Below are positions 54,650 to 63,979 of a stretch of 64,000 nucleotides of DNA, in pieces; within the stretch, counting starts at the first letter, position 1, and each line of letters begins with the position of its first letter. This DNA comes from Agrococcus sediminis (lineage in GTDB: Bacteria > Actinomycetota > Actinomycetes > Actinomycetales > Microbacteriaceae). A program made the translations under genes and the position numbers. A model generated the notes under the pieces. The model saw nothing but the letters and a program-made list of their open reading frames with translations, had not been told where the DNA came from and searched no databases. The stretch lies in NCBI RefSeq assembly GCF_007923295.1, contig NZ_VOIR01000012.1, positions 62,001 through 126,000 on the forward strand, read 5' to 3'.

Positions 54650-55977
54650 CGGTCGACGCTCGATCCGAGCTCGTGCACCACCTCGGGCTGCCCGGAGGGT
54701 CCGACGCCGGGGTAGAGCGGGAACGCCTCGGCGAGCGTCGCGACGCGCGCGCGGAGCGACTCGAGGTCGGCGCCCGGCAGCAGCGCGAGCGCGATGACGT
54801 CGGCGACCTCGGTGAACTCGTCGTCGCCGAAGCCGCGGGTCGCGAGCGCGGGGGTGCCGATGCGGAGGCCGCTCGTGACCATCGGCGGGCGCGGGTCGTT
54901 GGGGACCGCGTTGCGGTTCACGGTGATGCGGATCTCGTGCAGGAGGTCCTCGGCCTGCTTGCCGTCGATGGCGGCGTCGCGCAGGTCGACGAGCACGAGG
55001 TGCACGTCGGTGCCGCCGGCGCGCACCGAGATGCCCGCGTCCTCGACGTCCTGCTGCTGGAGCCGCTCGGCGAGGATGTGCGCGCCGCGGAGCGTGCGCT
55101 CCTGGCGCTCCTTGAACTCCTCCGACGCGGCGAGCTTGAACGCGGTCGCCTTCGCGGCGATCACGTGCATGAGCGGGCCGCCCTGCTGGCCGGGGAAGAC
55201 CGCCGAGTTCAGCTTCTTGGCGATGTCGGCGTCGTTCGTGAGGATGAAGCCCGAGCGCGGGCCGCCGATCGTCTTGTGCACGGTCGACGACACGACGTGC
55301 GCGTGCGGCACGGGGTTCGGGTGCAGGCCGGCGGCGACGAGGCCCGCGAAGTGCGCCATGTCGACCCAGAGCAGCGCGCCGACCTCGTCGGCGATCGCGC
55401 GGAACTCGGCGAAGTCGAGCTGGCGCGGGTACGCCGACCAGCCGGCGATGATCACCTTCGGCTGGTGCTCGACGGCGAGGCGGCGCACCTCGGCCATGTC
55501 GACGCGGCTCGTCTGCTCGTCGACGCCGTACGCGACGATGTCGTAGAGGCGGCCGGAGAAGTTGATCTTCATGCCGTGCGTCAGGTGGCCGCCGTGGTCG
55601 AGCGAGAGGCCGAGGATCGTGTCGCCCGGGCGGGCGATCGCGTGCAGCACCGCCGCGTTGGCGGTCGCGCCCGAGTGGGGCTGCACGTTCGCGAACGCGG
55701 CGCCGAAGAGCGACTTCGCGCGCTCGATGGCGAGCGACTCGGCGACGTCGACGAACTCGCAGCCGCCGTAGTAGCGGCGGCCCGGATAGCCCTCGGCGTA
55801 CTTGTTCGTGAGCACCGAGCCCGCGGCCTCGAGCACCGCGACCGGCACGAAGTTCTCGCTGGCGATCATCTCCAGGTAGTCGCGCTGGCGGTCGAGCTCC
55901 TGCTGGAGCACCGCGGCGATCTCGGGGTCGACCTCGGTGAGAGGCGAGTTGAACGTGCTGGGCAGGCGGTCGGTCAC
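54646..55977 (-). CDS. glyA: Serine hydroxymethyltransferase
   Basis: A 443-aa PLP enzyme interconverting serine and glycine with THF. Motifs: IASENFVP near the N-terminus, [48 protein letters not shown] and the PLP-binding Lys in [20 protein letters not shown] start at 55975-55977, with GAAGGAGC upstream. It is the first gene after the ZTP riboswitch. Confidence 0.97.
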   Translation of the reverse strand: MTDRLPSTFNSPLTEVDPEIAAVLQQELDRQRDYLEMIASENFVPVAVLEAAGSVLTNKYAEGYPGRRYYGGCEFVDVAESLAIERAKSLFGAAFANVQPHSGATANAAVLHAIARPGDTILGLSLDHGGHLTHGMKINFSGRLYDIVAYGVDEQTSRVDMAEVRRLAVEHQPKVIIAGWSAYPRQLDFAEFRAIADEVGALLWVDMAHFAGLVAAGLHPNPVPHAHVVSSTVHKTIGGPRSGFILTNDADIAKKLNSAVFPGQQGGPLMHVIAAKATAFKLAASEEFKERQERTLRGAHILAERLQQQDVEDAGISVRAGGTDVHLVLVDLRDAAIDGKQAEDLLHEIRITVNRNAVPNDPRPPMVTSGLRIGTPALATRGFGDDEFTEVADVIALALLPGADLESLRARVATLAEAFPLYPGVGPSGQPEVVHELGSSVDR

Positions 55978-56019
55978 GGATGCTCCTTCGCTGGTGCGCT
56001 GGCGCGCGTCGCTGGATGG

Positions 56020-56095
56020 GACGCCCAGGCGCGCGGCTCACGGTCGGCCGCTCCCCGGTGGTGCTCCACCTCTGCGCCAGTCACGGCCGCTCTCA
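56020..56095 (-). ncRNA. ZTP riboswitch (pfl motif)
   Basis: On the minus strand the order is CGTGACTGGCG, then GGTGGA-(GC)-ACCACCGGGGAGCGG, then CCGCGCGCCTGGGC, the signature of the pfl/ZTP motif. GGCGC can pair with GCGCC as P1, GGTGG with CCACC as P2. The pseudoknot between GCGG and CCGC is also available. It lies 43 bp upstream of the glyA start. ZTP accumulates when 10-formyl-THF is low, and control of glyA-folD by this riboswitch is established in other bacteria. Confidence 0.9.
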
Positions 56096-56195
56096 TGGTA
56101 CTTGCGCGGGACCGACGCGGGGGCACGCTGAGCGGAGGATCCCTCGGGAGCGGCCCCGAGCCGCGGAGCCGCCCCGACCGGTGTGAGGAGCGTCC

Positions 56196-56966
56196 ATGAG
56201 CGTCATCGACCTGACCGGCAAGGTGGCCGTCGTCACGGGCGGGGGCAGCGGCATCGGCCGCAGCATCTGCCAGCTGTTCGCGACCCTCGGCGCGAGCGTC
56301 GTCGTGAGCGACATCGCCGCGACCGCCGACGAGACCGTCGCGACCGTCGCGGGCGACGGCGGGACCGCATCCGCCATGGTCGGCGACATCGGCGACCCGG
56401 CCGTCGCCGACGCGGTCGTCGCGGCCGCCGTCGAGCGCTACGGCCGGCTCGACGCGCTCGTCAACAACGCGGGGATCATGGACCACTTCGCCGGCGCCGC
56501 CGGGGTCGACGACGCGCTGTGGGAGCGCGTCATGCGGGTCAACCTCTCGGCGCCGTTCTACCTCACGCGCGCGGCCCTGCGCGTGATGCTGCCGCAGAGC
56601 TCGGGCTCGATCGTGAACATCGCGAGCGAGGCGGGCATCCGCGGCGCGGCCGCCGGCGCCGCCTACACCGCCTCGAAGCACGGCCTCATCGGCCTCACCC
56701 GCAACACCGCGTACGTCTACGCCAAGCAGGGCATCCGCGCGAACGCGATCTGCCCCGGCGGCGTCGAGACGAACGTGATGACGCCCGACATCCAGCAGCA
56801 CATCGACCAGGAGGGCCTCGCGGCGCTCACGCCCGTGCACCAGTCGGCGATGCGCGTGGCGCAGCCGATCGAGCAGGCCAACCTCGCGGCCTTCCTCGTC
56901 TCGGACGCGGCGAGCAACGTCTCGGGCGCGATCATCCCGAACGACGGCGGCTGGTCGGCGGGCTGA
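56196..56966 (+). CDS. Short-chain dehydrogenase/reductase
   Basis: A 256-aa classical SDR. The NAD(P) motif is VVTGGGSGIGRSI (TGxxxGxG). NNAG is in ALVNNAGIMDHFAG. The catalytic Ser is in SIVNIASEAGIR and the YxxxK is AAYTASKHGLIG. The acidic D after strand 2 (VVVSDIAATA) favours NAD. The substrate is unknown. ATG 56196 follows GAGGAGCG and lies divergent from the riboswitch/glyA operon. Confidence 0.93.
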   Translation: MSVIDLTGKVAVVTGGGSGIGRSICQLFATLGASVVVSDIAATADETVATVAGDGGTASAMVGDIGDPAVADAVVAAAVERYGRLDALVNNAGIMDHFAGAAGVDDALWERVMRVNLSAPFYLTRAALRVMLPQSSGSIVNIASEAGIRGAAAGAAYTASKHGLIGLTRNTAYVYAKQGIRANAICPGGVETNVMTPDIQQHIDQEGLAALTPVHQSAMRVAQPIEQANLAAFLVSDAASNVSGAIIPNDGGWSAG

Positions 56967-56995
56967 GCCGCAGGGGCGCGTGGTTGGATCGCCGC

Positions 56996-57508
56996 GTGAG
57001 CCACGACCGCGTCCGCGCCCAGCTGCTCGAGGCGCTCGACGCCCAGCGCCGGCACATCCTCGCCGCCATCGAGGGGCTCGACGACGCGCAGCTGCGCACC
57101 CCCGCGCTGCCGTCGGGCTGGTCGCCGATCGGGCTCGTGCGGCACGTGACGCTCGGCTGCGAGCGCTACTGGTTCCACACGGTCATGGCCGGCGAGCCGC
57201 TCGACTACTGGCCCGTCGGGGACGCGGCGCTCGACGAGGGCCGGCCCGCCGACTGGCGCGTCGAGCCCGACGAGTCGACGGATGCGGTGGTGCAGGAGTA
57301 CCGCGACGCGATCGCGCGCTCCGACCGGATCCTCGCCGCGCTCCCCCTCGACGCGGCACCGCGCATGCCCGACCCCGACTGGCCGGAGGCGGCGTTCGGC
57401 GACCTCGGCGCGGTGCTGCTGCACGTGCTCGTCGACACCGCGACCCACGCGGGGCACCTCGACGCCGCCCGCGAGCTGCTCGACGGCCGCCAGCACCTCG
57501 TGCTGTAG
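56996..57508 (+). CDS. DinB/DUF664 family protein
   Basis: A 170-aa four-helix protein of the DinB/DUF664 type. Typical segments: LRTPALPSGWSPIGLVRHVT, GCERYWFHTVMAGEPLDYWP and HVLVDTATHAGHLDAARELL, which supply the three His metal ligands. Family members include mycothiol-dependent enzymes. The GTG has TTGGAT 6 nt upstream, suggesting a leaderless start. Confidence 0.85.
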   Translation: MSHDRVRAQLLEALDAQRRHILAAIEGLDDAQLRTPALPSGWSPIGLVRHVTLGCERYWFHTVMAGEPLDYWPVGDAALDEGRPADWRVEPDESTDAVVQEYRDAIARSDRILAALPLDAAPRMPDPDWPEAAFGDLGAVLLHVLVDTATHAGHLDAARELLDGRQHLVL

Positions 57509-57519
57509 CCGGGCGCGGC

Positions 57520-57879
57520 ATGCGGGCACCGGCGGCAGCGCTCTTCGCCGACGACCCGCGCGGTGCGGCGCTGCATCGCGCGATCGCCGCCCGCGTCGAG
57601 GCGCTCGGCGAGGTCGAGGAGCGGGCGTCGAGGACGCAGATCGCCTACCGGCACCGCCGCACGTTCGCGATCGTCTGGCGGCCCGGGATGGTCGTGCGCT
57701 CCGACGTGCCCGTCGTGCTGTCGATCGCGCTCCCGCGCCCCGACCCGTCGCCGCGCTGGAAGCAGGTCGCGCATCCGTCGCCGCGCGTGTGGATGCACCA
57801 CCTCGAGGTGCGCGACGCGAGCGAGGTCGACGACGCGGTCGACGCCTGGCTGCGCGAGGCGCACGCCGCGGCCGCCTGA
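57520..57879 (+). CDS. DUF5655 domain protein
   Basis: A 119-aa protein matching DUF5655: LGEVEERASRTQIAYRHRR, then TFAIVWRPG and SIALPRPDPSPRWKQVAHPS, ending HHLEVRDASEVDDAVDAWL. Its function is unknown; it resembles a small alpha/beta domain. It lies 11 bp after the DinB gene and is probably cotranscribed. Confidence 0.8.
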   Translation: MRAPAAALFADDPRGAALHRAIAARVEALGEVEERASRTQIAYRHRRTFAIVWRPGMVVRSDVPVVLSIALPRPDPSPRWKQVAHPSPRVWMHHLEVRDASEVDDAVDAWLREAHAAAA

Positions 57880-57940
57880 CCCGCCGCATCCCGGCCCGCG
57901 CGGCCGCCGCCTGCTCCTCCGCGCCCGAACCCGCTCCATC

Positions 57941-57999
57941 CCGATTGGTCACTCGTTGCTGCCGGAGCGGGCTCCAGGCAGCAACGAGTGACCAATCGG
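57941..57999. terminator. Very long perfect hairpin between DUF5655 gene and putA
   Basis: Arms CCGATTGGTCACTCGTTGCT then GCC (57941-57963) and the exact complement at 57977-57999 pair over 23 bp. The loop contains GGAGC/GCTCC, which extends the stem to 28 bp with a single bulged A. It lies 12 bp from the putA stop and can serve both strands. Arm composition is less GC-rich than the neighbourhood. Confidence 0.85.
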
Positions 58000-58011
58000 C
58001 GGGCGGACGCG

Positions 58012-61000
58012 CTAGATGAGCGCGTCGGTGAGGTGGTTGGGCGTGCCGAAGCGGTGCGCCGTGATGGCGACCGCCTGCTCCCGCAGGAACGGCAGCAGCT
58101 CGAGCCGGCCCGACTCGGTCACCGGGTGGGCGACGATCGCGAGGTCGGGGCGGCCGTCGACCGCCTCCGCGAGCGCGCGCACGCCCTCGGCGACCGCGTC
58201 CTCGGCGGCCAGGTAGCGGATGCGGCCCTGCGCGAGGCGCTGCGCCGAGACGCGGAAGGCCGCGTCGTCCTCGACCGCCACGGGGATGCCCGCGGCCGCG
58301 AGCGCCGCCCGCATCGCGGGCGCCGGCTCGACCGCGGTCGAGACGCGCACCTCGGCGCCGGCGCGCAGCGCCGCGGCGACCGTGCGCGCGAGCTGCGCGA
58401 CGCGACCGCCCTCGGCGAGGCGGATGGTGACGCCGGGCATCGGCAGGTGGCGCAGGATGTCGCGCTCGGCCGAGAGGCGCTGCACGTCGAGCGCGACGCC
58501 CAGCTCGCGCGACCACACGTGCTGGTCGGAGCCGGCCGCCCGCCGGACGGCGGCGGCCTCGTCGGCCGTCACCGACGCATCTGCCGACCGCGCGAGCGAC
58601 TCGGCCGCCTCGACGACGACGCGCACGCCCTCGTGCTCGAGGGGCGCGAGCTCGCGCGCCTGCGAGGGGCGCCAGTCGACGAGCGGCATGAGGTAGCTGG
58701 GGCCGCCCGCCTTGGTCGTGGGGCCGACCACCGAGCGCTTCCAGCCGCCGAAGGGCTGCCGCTGCACGATGGCGCCCGTGATGCCGCGGTTGACGTAGAG
58801 GTTGCCCGCCTCGACGCGCTCGAGCCACGTGCCGATCTCGGCCGGGTCGAGCGAGTGCAGGCCGGAGGTGAGGCCGTAGTCGACCTCGTTCACGAGCGCG
58901 ATCGCCTCCTCGAGCGTCTCGACGCGCATGATGCCGAGGATCGGGCCGAAGTACTCGGTGCGGTGGTACTCGCTCCCCGGGCGCACGCCCGCGCGCACGC
59001 CGGGGCTCCACAGGCGCCCCTCCTCGTCGAGCCGCTCGGGCTCGATCACCCACTGCTCGCCCTCCCCGAGCGTCGTGAGGCCCTCGAGCAGCTTGCCCTC
59101 GGCGGGCGCGATGATCGGGCCCATCTGGGTCGTCGCATCCCACGGCTGGCCGACGGTGAGCGAGCGCACGCCGTCGACGATCTGGTTGTGCAGGCGGCGC
59201 GAGCGGCCCGCCTGGCCGACCAGGATCGCGAGCGACGCGGCCGAGCACTTCTGGCCCGCGTGGCCGAAGGCGCTCGCGACGATGTCCTTCGCGGCGAGGT
59301 CGTAGTCGGCCGAGGGCGTGACGATGATGGCGTTCTTGCCGCTCGTCTCGGCGAGCAGCTGCAGGTCGGGGCGGATGCGCCGGAAGGCCTGGGCGGTCTC
59401 GAAGCCGCCGGTGAGGATGACGCGGTCGACGCGCGGGTCGCCGATCAGCCGGTCGCCGAGGCTGCGCTCCCCCAGCTGCACGAGCTGCAGCACGTCGCGC
59501 GGCACCCCGGCCGCCCAGAGCGCCTCGACCATCACGGCGCCGCTGCGCGCGGCGACGCGGGCGGGCTTGATGATGACGGATGCGCCGGAGGCGAGGGCGG
59601 CGAGCGTCGAGCCCGCGGGGATCGCGATCGGGAAGTTCCACGGCGGGGTGACCGCGATGAGGCGCGACGGCACGGCGACGGCCCCGTCGACCCGGTCGAG
59701 GCCGCGGGCGCGCTCGGCGTAGTAGTGGGCGAAGTCGATCGCCTCGGAGACCTCGGGGTCGGACTGGTCGAGCGTCTTGCCCGCCTCGGCCGCCGCGACC
59801 TCCATGAGGTCGGCGCGGCGCGCCTCGAGCTCGCGGCCGGCGCGGTGCAGGATCTCGGCGCGCTCGTCGCCCGAGAGCACCCGCCACGCGGCGTTGGCGG
59901 CGACGGCCGTCTCGATCGTCTGCTCGAGCTGCGCGGCGTCGTGCAGGGTGCTCTCGGCGACGAGGTCGACGCCGAGCCGCGAGTGCTGGGCGCGCTCGCG
60001 GATGCCGGCCGCCCACGCCTGGTTGGCGGGCAGCGACGGGTCGGAGTCGGGCGCGTTGCGGAAGCCGTCGGCGAGCCCCTCGGCGACCGGCTGCGTGCGG
60101 TCCTGCACGCGGTGCGTCGCGGGCGCCGGGGCCGCGAGCGCGTCGAGCGATGCGAGGAAGCGGTCGCGCTCGCGCTCGAAGAGGTGCTCGTCGCGCGCGA
60201 GCTCGAACACGGCCGACATGAAGTTCTCGCGGCTCGCGCCCTCCTCGAGGCGGCGGATCAGGTAGGCGATCGCCACGTCGAACTCGGCCGGGTGCACGAC
60301 GGGCGTGTAGAGGAGCAGCCCGCCGACGTCGCGGCGCACGACCTCGGCCTGGCCCTGCGCCATGCCGAGCAGCATCTCGAACTCGAGGCCGGAGCCTGCG
60401 CCCGCGCCCGCCTCGATGCCGCGCTGCTTCGCCAGCAGCCACGCGAAGGCGACGTCGAAGAGGTTGTGGCCGGCGACGCCGAGCCGCACGGCGCGGACGC
60501 GCTCGGGCGTGAGCGCCCAGGCGAGCACGCGCTTGTAGTGGGTGTCGCTGTCCTGCTTCGTGTGCCACGTGGCGAGCGGCCAGTCGTGCAGCGACGACTC
60601 GACGCGCTCCATGGGTAGGTTCGCGCCCTTCACGAGGCGCACCTTGACGGGTGCGCCGCCGGCGGCGATGCGCTCGGCCGCCCAGGTCTGCAGGCGCTCC
60701 ATCGCGGGCATGGCGTCGGGGAGGTAGGCCTGCAGCACGATGCCGCCCTCGTACGACTCGAGGCCCTCGGTGGCGAGGATCCGCGTGAAGACCGCCATGG
60801 TCATCTCGAGGTCCTTGTACTCCTCCATGTCGAGGTTGATGAAGGTGCCGGTCGCGTGCGCGCGGCGGTAGAGCGGCAGCAGGCGCTCGACGACCTCCTC
60901 GACGGCGGCGTCGAAGGCCCACGGCTGGTGCGGCGCGGTGGTGGCCGAGACCTTGATCGAGACGTAGTCGACGTCGGGGCGCTCGATGAGCGCGAGCGTG

Positions 61001-61521
61001 CCCTCGAGCCGGCGGGCGGCCTCGCGGTCGCCGAGCACGGCCTCGCCGAGGAGGTTGACGTTGAGGCGGGCGCCCGTGGCGCGGATGCGCGCGATCGCGG
61101 CGCCGAGCCGGGCGTCGGTCGCGTCGATGATGAGGTGGCCGACCATCTCGCGCAGCACCCGGCGAGCGATCGGTACGACGACCTGGGGCGCGAGCGGCGC
61201 GACCCCGCCGCCGAGCTTGAGCGCCTGGCGCATCGGCCAGGGCAGGAAGGCGGGTGCGGCGCCGGCGATCTCGCGGAGCGTGCGGGCTGCGACGTGCACG
61301 TCCTCGGGGCGCACGACGCCGTCGACGAAGCGCACGGCGAAGTCGAGGCCCTTCGGGTCGCGCAGCACGCCGGCGAGCTGCTCGGCGCTCGCGTCGGCGG
61401 GGATGCGCTCGGCCTCCTCCAGCCACGTGCGCACCTGCGCGACGATGGCGGGCGCGAGCGCGCGGAGGCTCTCGAGCTCGCTCGCGTGGTCGGTCTCGGC
61501 GGGGGTGGCGCCTGCGCCCAT
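58012..61521 (-). CDS. putA: Bifunctional proline dehydrogenase / P5C dehydrogenase PutA
   Basis: A 1169-aa enzyme oxidising proline to glutamate in two steps. The N-terminal proline dehydrogenase barrel (about 30-480) includes RLNVNLLGEAVLGDREAARR, DYVSIKVSATTAPHQPWAFD, VRLVKGANLPMERV and EFEMLLGMAQGQAEVVR. The aldehyde dehydrogenase domain (about 520-1000) has VTPPWNFPIAIPAGSTLAAL, catalytic Glu in LLAETSGKNAIIV and Cys in HAGQKCSAASLAILV. The C-terminal 170 residues are less conserved. No DNA-binding RHH domain is seen, unlike in E. coli PutA. A LysR gene lies divergent and could control it. Confidence 0.96.
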   Translation of the reverse strand: MGAGATPAETDHASELESLRALAPAIVAQVRTWLEEAERIPADASAEQLAGVLRDPKGLDFAVRFVDGVVRPEDVHVAARTLREIAGAAPAFLPWPMRQALKLGGGVAPLAPQVVVPIARRVLREMVGHLIIDATDARLGAAIARIRATGARLNVNLLGEAVLGDREAARRLEGTLALIERPDVDYVSIKVSATTAPHQPWAFDAAVEEVVERLLPLYRRAHATGTFINLDMEEYKDLEMTMAVFTRILATEGLESYEGGIVLQAYLPDAMPAMERLQTWAAERIAAGGAPVKVRLVKGANLPMERVESSLHDWPLATWHTKQDSDTHYKRVLAWALTPERVRAVRLGVAGHNLFDVAFAWLLAKQRGIEAGAGAGSGLEFEMLLGMAQGQAEVVRRDVGGLLLYTPVVHPAEFDVAIAYLIRRLEEGASRENFMSAVFELARDEHLFERERDRFLASLDALAAPAPATHRVQDRTQPVAEGLADGFRNAPDSDPSLPANQAWAAGIRERAQHSRLGVDLVAESTLHDAAQLEQTIETAVAANAAWRVLSGDERAEILHRAGRELEARRADLMEVAAAEAGKTLDQSDPEVSEAIDFAHYYAERARGLDRVDGAVAVPSRLIAVTPPWNFPIAIPAGSTLAALASGASVIIKPARVAARSGAVMVEALWAAGVPRDVLQLVQLGERSLGDRLIGDPRVDRVILTGGFETAQAFRRIRPDLQLLAETSGKNAIIVTPSADYDLAAKDIVASAFGHAGQKCSAASLAILVGQAGRSRRLHNQIVDGVRSLTVGQPWDATTQMGPIIAPAEGKLLEGLTTLGEGEQWVIEPERLDEEGRLWSPGVRAGVRPGSEYHRTEYFGPILGIMRVETLEEAIALVNEVDYGLTSGLHSLDPAEIGTWLERVEAGNLYVNRGITGAIVQRQPFGGWKRSVVGPTTKAGGPSYLMPLVDWRPSQARELAPLEHEGVRVVVEAAESLARSADASVTADEAAAVRRAAGSDQHVWSRELGVALDVQRLSAERDILRHLPMPGVTIRLAEGGRVAQLARTVAAALRAGAEVRVSTAVEPAPAMRAALAAAGIPVAVEDDAAFRVSAQRLAQGRIRYLAAEDAVAEGVRALAEAVDGRPDLAIVAHPVTESGRLELLPFLREQAVAITAHRFGTPNHLTDALI

Positions 61522-61615
61522 GCGGCTGACCTCTCTTCAACTCGTGCTGCGGGCACGCGAGCGCGCGCCGCGGCAAGTCTGCACCCGCCGACCCATCGCG
61601 TACAGTGACGGTTCA

Positions 61616-61631
61616 CGACGGATACCCGTCG
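61616..61631. promoter_or_regulatory. Possible LysR-type operator
   Basis: CGACGG-ATAC-CCGTCG lies in the 139-bp divergent region between putA and the LysR gene, next to a TACAGT (61600-61605) that could be a -10. Confidence 0.4.
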
Positions 61632-61660
61632 CGATCGACGATGCTTCCGAGGGAGGGCCG

Positions 61661-62551
61661 ATGCTCGACATCCGTCGCCTGCGCCTGCTGCGCGAGCTGC
61701 GCCTGCGCGGCACGATCGCCGCCGTCGCGACCGCGCTCGCCTACGCGCCGAGCGCCGTCTCGCAGCAGCTCTCCGCGCTCGAGCGCGAGGTGGGCGTGCC
61801 GCTCACGCGCAAGCAGGGGCGGCGGCTCGCCCTCACCCCGCAGGGCGAGCTCCTCGCCCAGCACGCCGAGGGCATCCTCACCGCCCTCGAGGCCGCCGAG
61901 CGCGCCGTCGCCGCCTCGCTCGGCCGCCCGGTCGGCACGGTGCGCGTGGCGGTGTTCCAGTCGGCGGCGCTCGGGCTCGTGCCGCAGATGCTGCGGATCC
62001 TCGCCGGCACGGCGCCCGAGGTGCGCGTCGAGATGGTGCAGCGCGAGCCCGAGACGGCGCTCTACGACACGTTCGTCGGCGACTTCGACCTCGTCGTCGC
62101 CGAGCAGTACCCCGGGCACGCGGCACCGCAGCACGCGGGGCTCGACCGGCGGCTGCTCATGACCGACGCGCTGCGGCTCGCCGTGCCGCCGGGCAGCGGC
62201 ATCCGCTCGCTGGCCGACGCCGCCGGGATGCCGTGGGTGATGGAGCCGGTGGGGGCCGCCTCGCGCCACTTCGGCGAGCAGCAGTGCCGGGTGGCGGGCT
62301 TCGAGCCCGACGTGCGCTTCGCGACCGCCGACCTGCAGGCGCAGATGCGGCTCATCGAGACCGGCCACGCGGTGGCCATCATGAACGACCTGACGTGGGC
62401 GGGCACGCCCGTGCGCTTCCGCATCGTCGAGCTGCCGGGCGCGCCCCGCCGCGAGGTGTTCACGGCCGCCCGCGCGGCCTCCGACGGCAATCCGGCCATC
62501 GCGGCCGTGCGGGCAGCGCTGCAGGAGGCGGTGCCCGCCGGCCTCGCGTGA
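61661..62551 (+). CDS. LysR-family transcriptional regulator
   Basis: A 296-aa LysR protein. The N-terminal helix-turn-helix is ATALAYAPSAVSQQLSALER; the effector-binding domain occupies about 90-290 (TVRVAVFQSAALGLVPQMLR). It is divergent from putA, the usual place for a regulator of the neighbouring catabolic gene. Effector unknown. ATG 61661 follows GAGGGAGGGC. Confidence 0.9.
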   Translation: MLDIRRLRLLRELRLRGTIAAVATALAYAPSAVSQQLSALEREVGVPLTRKQGRRLALTPQGELLAQHAEGILTALEAAERAVAASLGRPVGTVRVAVFQSAALGLVPQMLRILAGTAPEVRVEMVQREPETALYDTFVGDFDLVVAEQYPGHAAPQHAGLDRRLLMTDALRLAVPPGSGIRSLADAAGMPWVMEPVGAASRHFGEQQCRVAGFEPDVRFATADLQAQMRLIETGHAVAIMNDLTWAGTPVRFRIVELPGAPRREVFTAARAASDGNPAIAAVRAALQEAVPAGLA

Positions 62552-62557
62552 GCGCGG

Positions 62558-63772
62558 TCAGGCCGCGAGCGACCGCCGGTGCGTCGTGAAGCCGATGAGC
62601 ACGAGGCTGATCGCGACGGCCGCGAAGAGCACCCACGGCAGCGCGCCGGGGCCGGCCGCGTCGTAGACGATCGCGCCGAGCAGCGCGCCGCCGCCGATGC
62701 CGGTGTTGAAGCCGGTCGTGTACCAGGCCATCGCCGGCTGCAGCAGCCGCTCGGTCGAGGCGTGCAGCACGCGCGTCTGTAGCAGCGGCGGCAGCGCCCC
62801 CATCGCGAGCCCCCAGACGAGCACGGCGGCGATCGTCAGCGGCAGCGCGGTCGAGAGCACGAGCACGAGCATCGTGGCGAGCATCAGCACCATGCACAGC
62901 ACGGCGCCCGCGAGCGCGCGGCGCCCGAGCCACAGGGTGAGCGCCACGATCGCGAGCGCGCCCATGAGGCCGTAGGCGAGCAGCGCGGGGCTGAGCCACG
63001 CCTCCGGCAGGCCCGCGTGCTGCACGAGGAACGGCGCGATGAACGTGTAGAAGGCGTACTGGCCGGTCATCGCGAGGGTGGTCGAGACGACCGCGACGAC
63101 GATGCCGCGCACCGACTTGTCGGGGTCGGCCACGGGCACGGCGATCGAGCCCGTCTCGGTCGTCGCGACGTCGGCGAGGTGGTCGACGGCCGGCAGCACC
63201 CGCCACACCGCGAAGGCCGCGACGAGGCACGCGACGCCCAGCACCGCGAACGACGCGCGCCACCCGACCGCCTGGCCGAGCAGCGTCGACAGCGGCAGGC
63301 CCAGCACGAACGCGAGCGAGCCGCCGGCGCTCGTGATCGCGACCGCCCGCCCGATCTGCTCCTTCGGCACGAGGTAGGCGGCGTAGGCGCCCACCACCGT
63401 CCAGAAGACGCCGTGCGCGAGGCCGCCGACGATGCGCGTGGCGACGACCCACTCGTACGAGGGCACGACGGCGCCGGCGGCGGTGGCCGCGGCGAAGACG
63501 AGCAGCACGCCGATGACGAGCCGGTGCCGTGGCAGCCGCCGCGTGAGGCGGATGAGCGGGGTCGACGAGAGCACGACGGTGAAGGCGAAGACCGACACGA
63601 GCAGGCCGATCGCGCTCTCCGAGACGCCGAGGTCGCGGCTCATCGGCAGCACGAGGCCCATCGGCAGCATCTCGATGGAGATGTTCACGAAGATCGCGAG
63701 CGCGAGCACGAGCAGCGCCGCGAGCGGGAAGCGACCGGTCGTCTCGCCCCGGGCCGTGCTCTGCTCGCTCAC
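62558..63772 (-). CDS. MFS transporter (arabinose-efflux/DHA type)
   Basis: A 404-aa major facilitator with 12 predicted helices. Signs are the loop between helices 2 and 3 (LIRLTRRLPRHRLVIGVLLV) and motif regions VGGLAHGVFWTVVGAYAAYL and SAGGSLAFVLGLPLSTLLGQ. Such proteins export sugars or drugs; the substrate is unknown. GTG 63770-63772 is taken; TAGGCT lies upstream on the minus strand. Confidence 0.9.
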   Translation of the reverse strand: MSEQSTARGETTGRFPLAALLVLALAIFVNISIEMLPMGLVLPMSRDLGVSESAIGLLVSVFAFTVVLSSTPLIRLTRRLPRHRLVIGVLLVFAAATAAGAVVPSYEWVVATRIVGGLAHGVFWTVVGAYAAYLVPKEQIGRAVAITSAGGSLAFVLGLPLSTLLGQAVGWRASFAVLGVACLVAAFAVWRVLPAVDHLADVATTETGSIAVPVADPDKSVRGIVVAVVSTTLAMTGQYAFYTFIAPFLVQHAGLPEAWLSPALLAYGLMGALAIVALTLWLGRRALAGAVLCMVLMLATMLVLVLSTALPLTIAAVLVWGLAMGALPPLLQTRVLHASTERLLQPAMAWYTTGFNTGIGGGALLGAIVYDAAGPGALPWVLFAAVAISLVLIGFTTHRRSLAA

Positions 63773-63784
63773 GACCGGCAAGCC

Positions 63785-63790
63785 TACGCT
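63785..63790 (+). promoter_or_regulatory. -10 box of a leaderless promoter
   Basis: TACGCT, then GGGCGG, then ATG 63797. Confidence 0.5.
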
Positions 63791-63796
63791 GGGCGG

Positions 63797-63979
63797 ATGC
63801 TGACCCTCGAGGCGATCGTCGCGCTGCCGCTGCGCTCCGCACGGGGGTGGCAGCCCGGCTACCCCGCCCCGGCCGTCGACGCGTGGCGAGCCCACGCGCT
63901 CGCCTTCGCGGCGCATCCGGAGTCCGACGCGCTCGCGGCCCGAGTGAGCGCCGCGCGCCTCGTAGACTCGACCGGGTGA
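63797..63979 (+). CDS. Small protein, 60 aa
   Basis: A 60-aa protein (LTLEAIVALPLRSARGWQPG, then HALAFAAHPESDALAARVSA) without a known domain. Its stop overlaps the next GTG by 4 bp (GTGA), so it is likely the first gene of an operon. Supported mainly by the clean promoter-start spacing. Confidence 0.5.
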   Translation: MLTLEAIVALPLRSARGWQPGYPAPAVDAWRAHALAFAAHPESDALAARVSAARLVDSTG

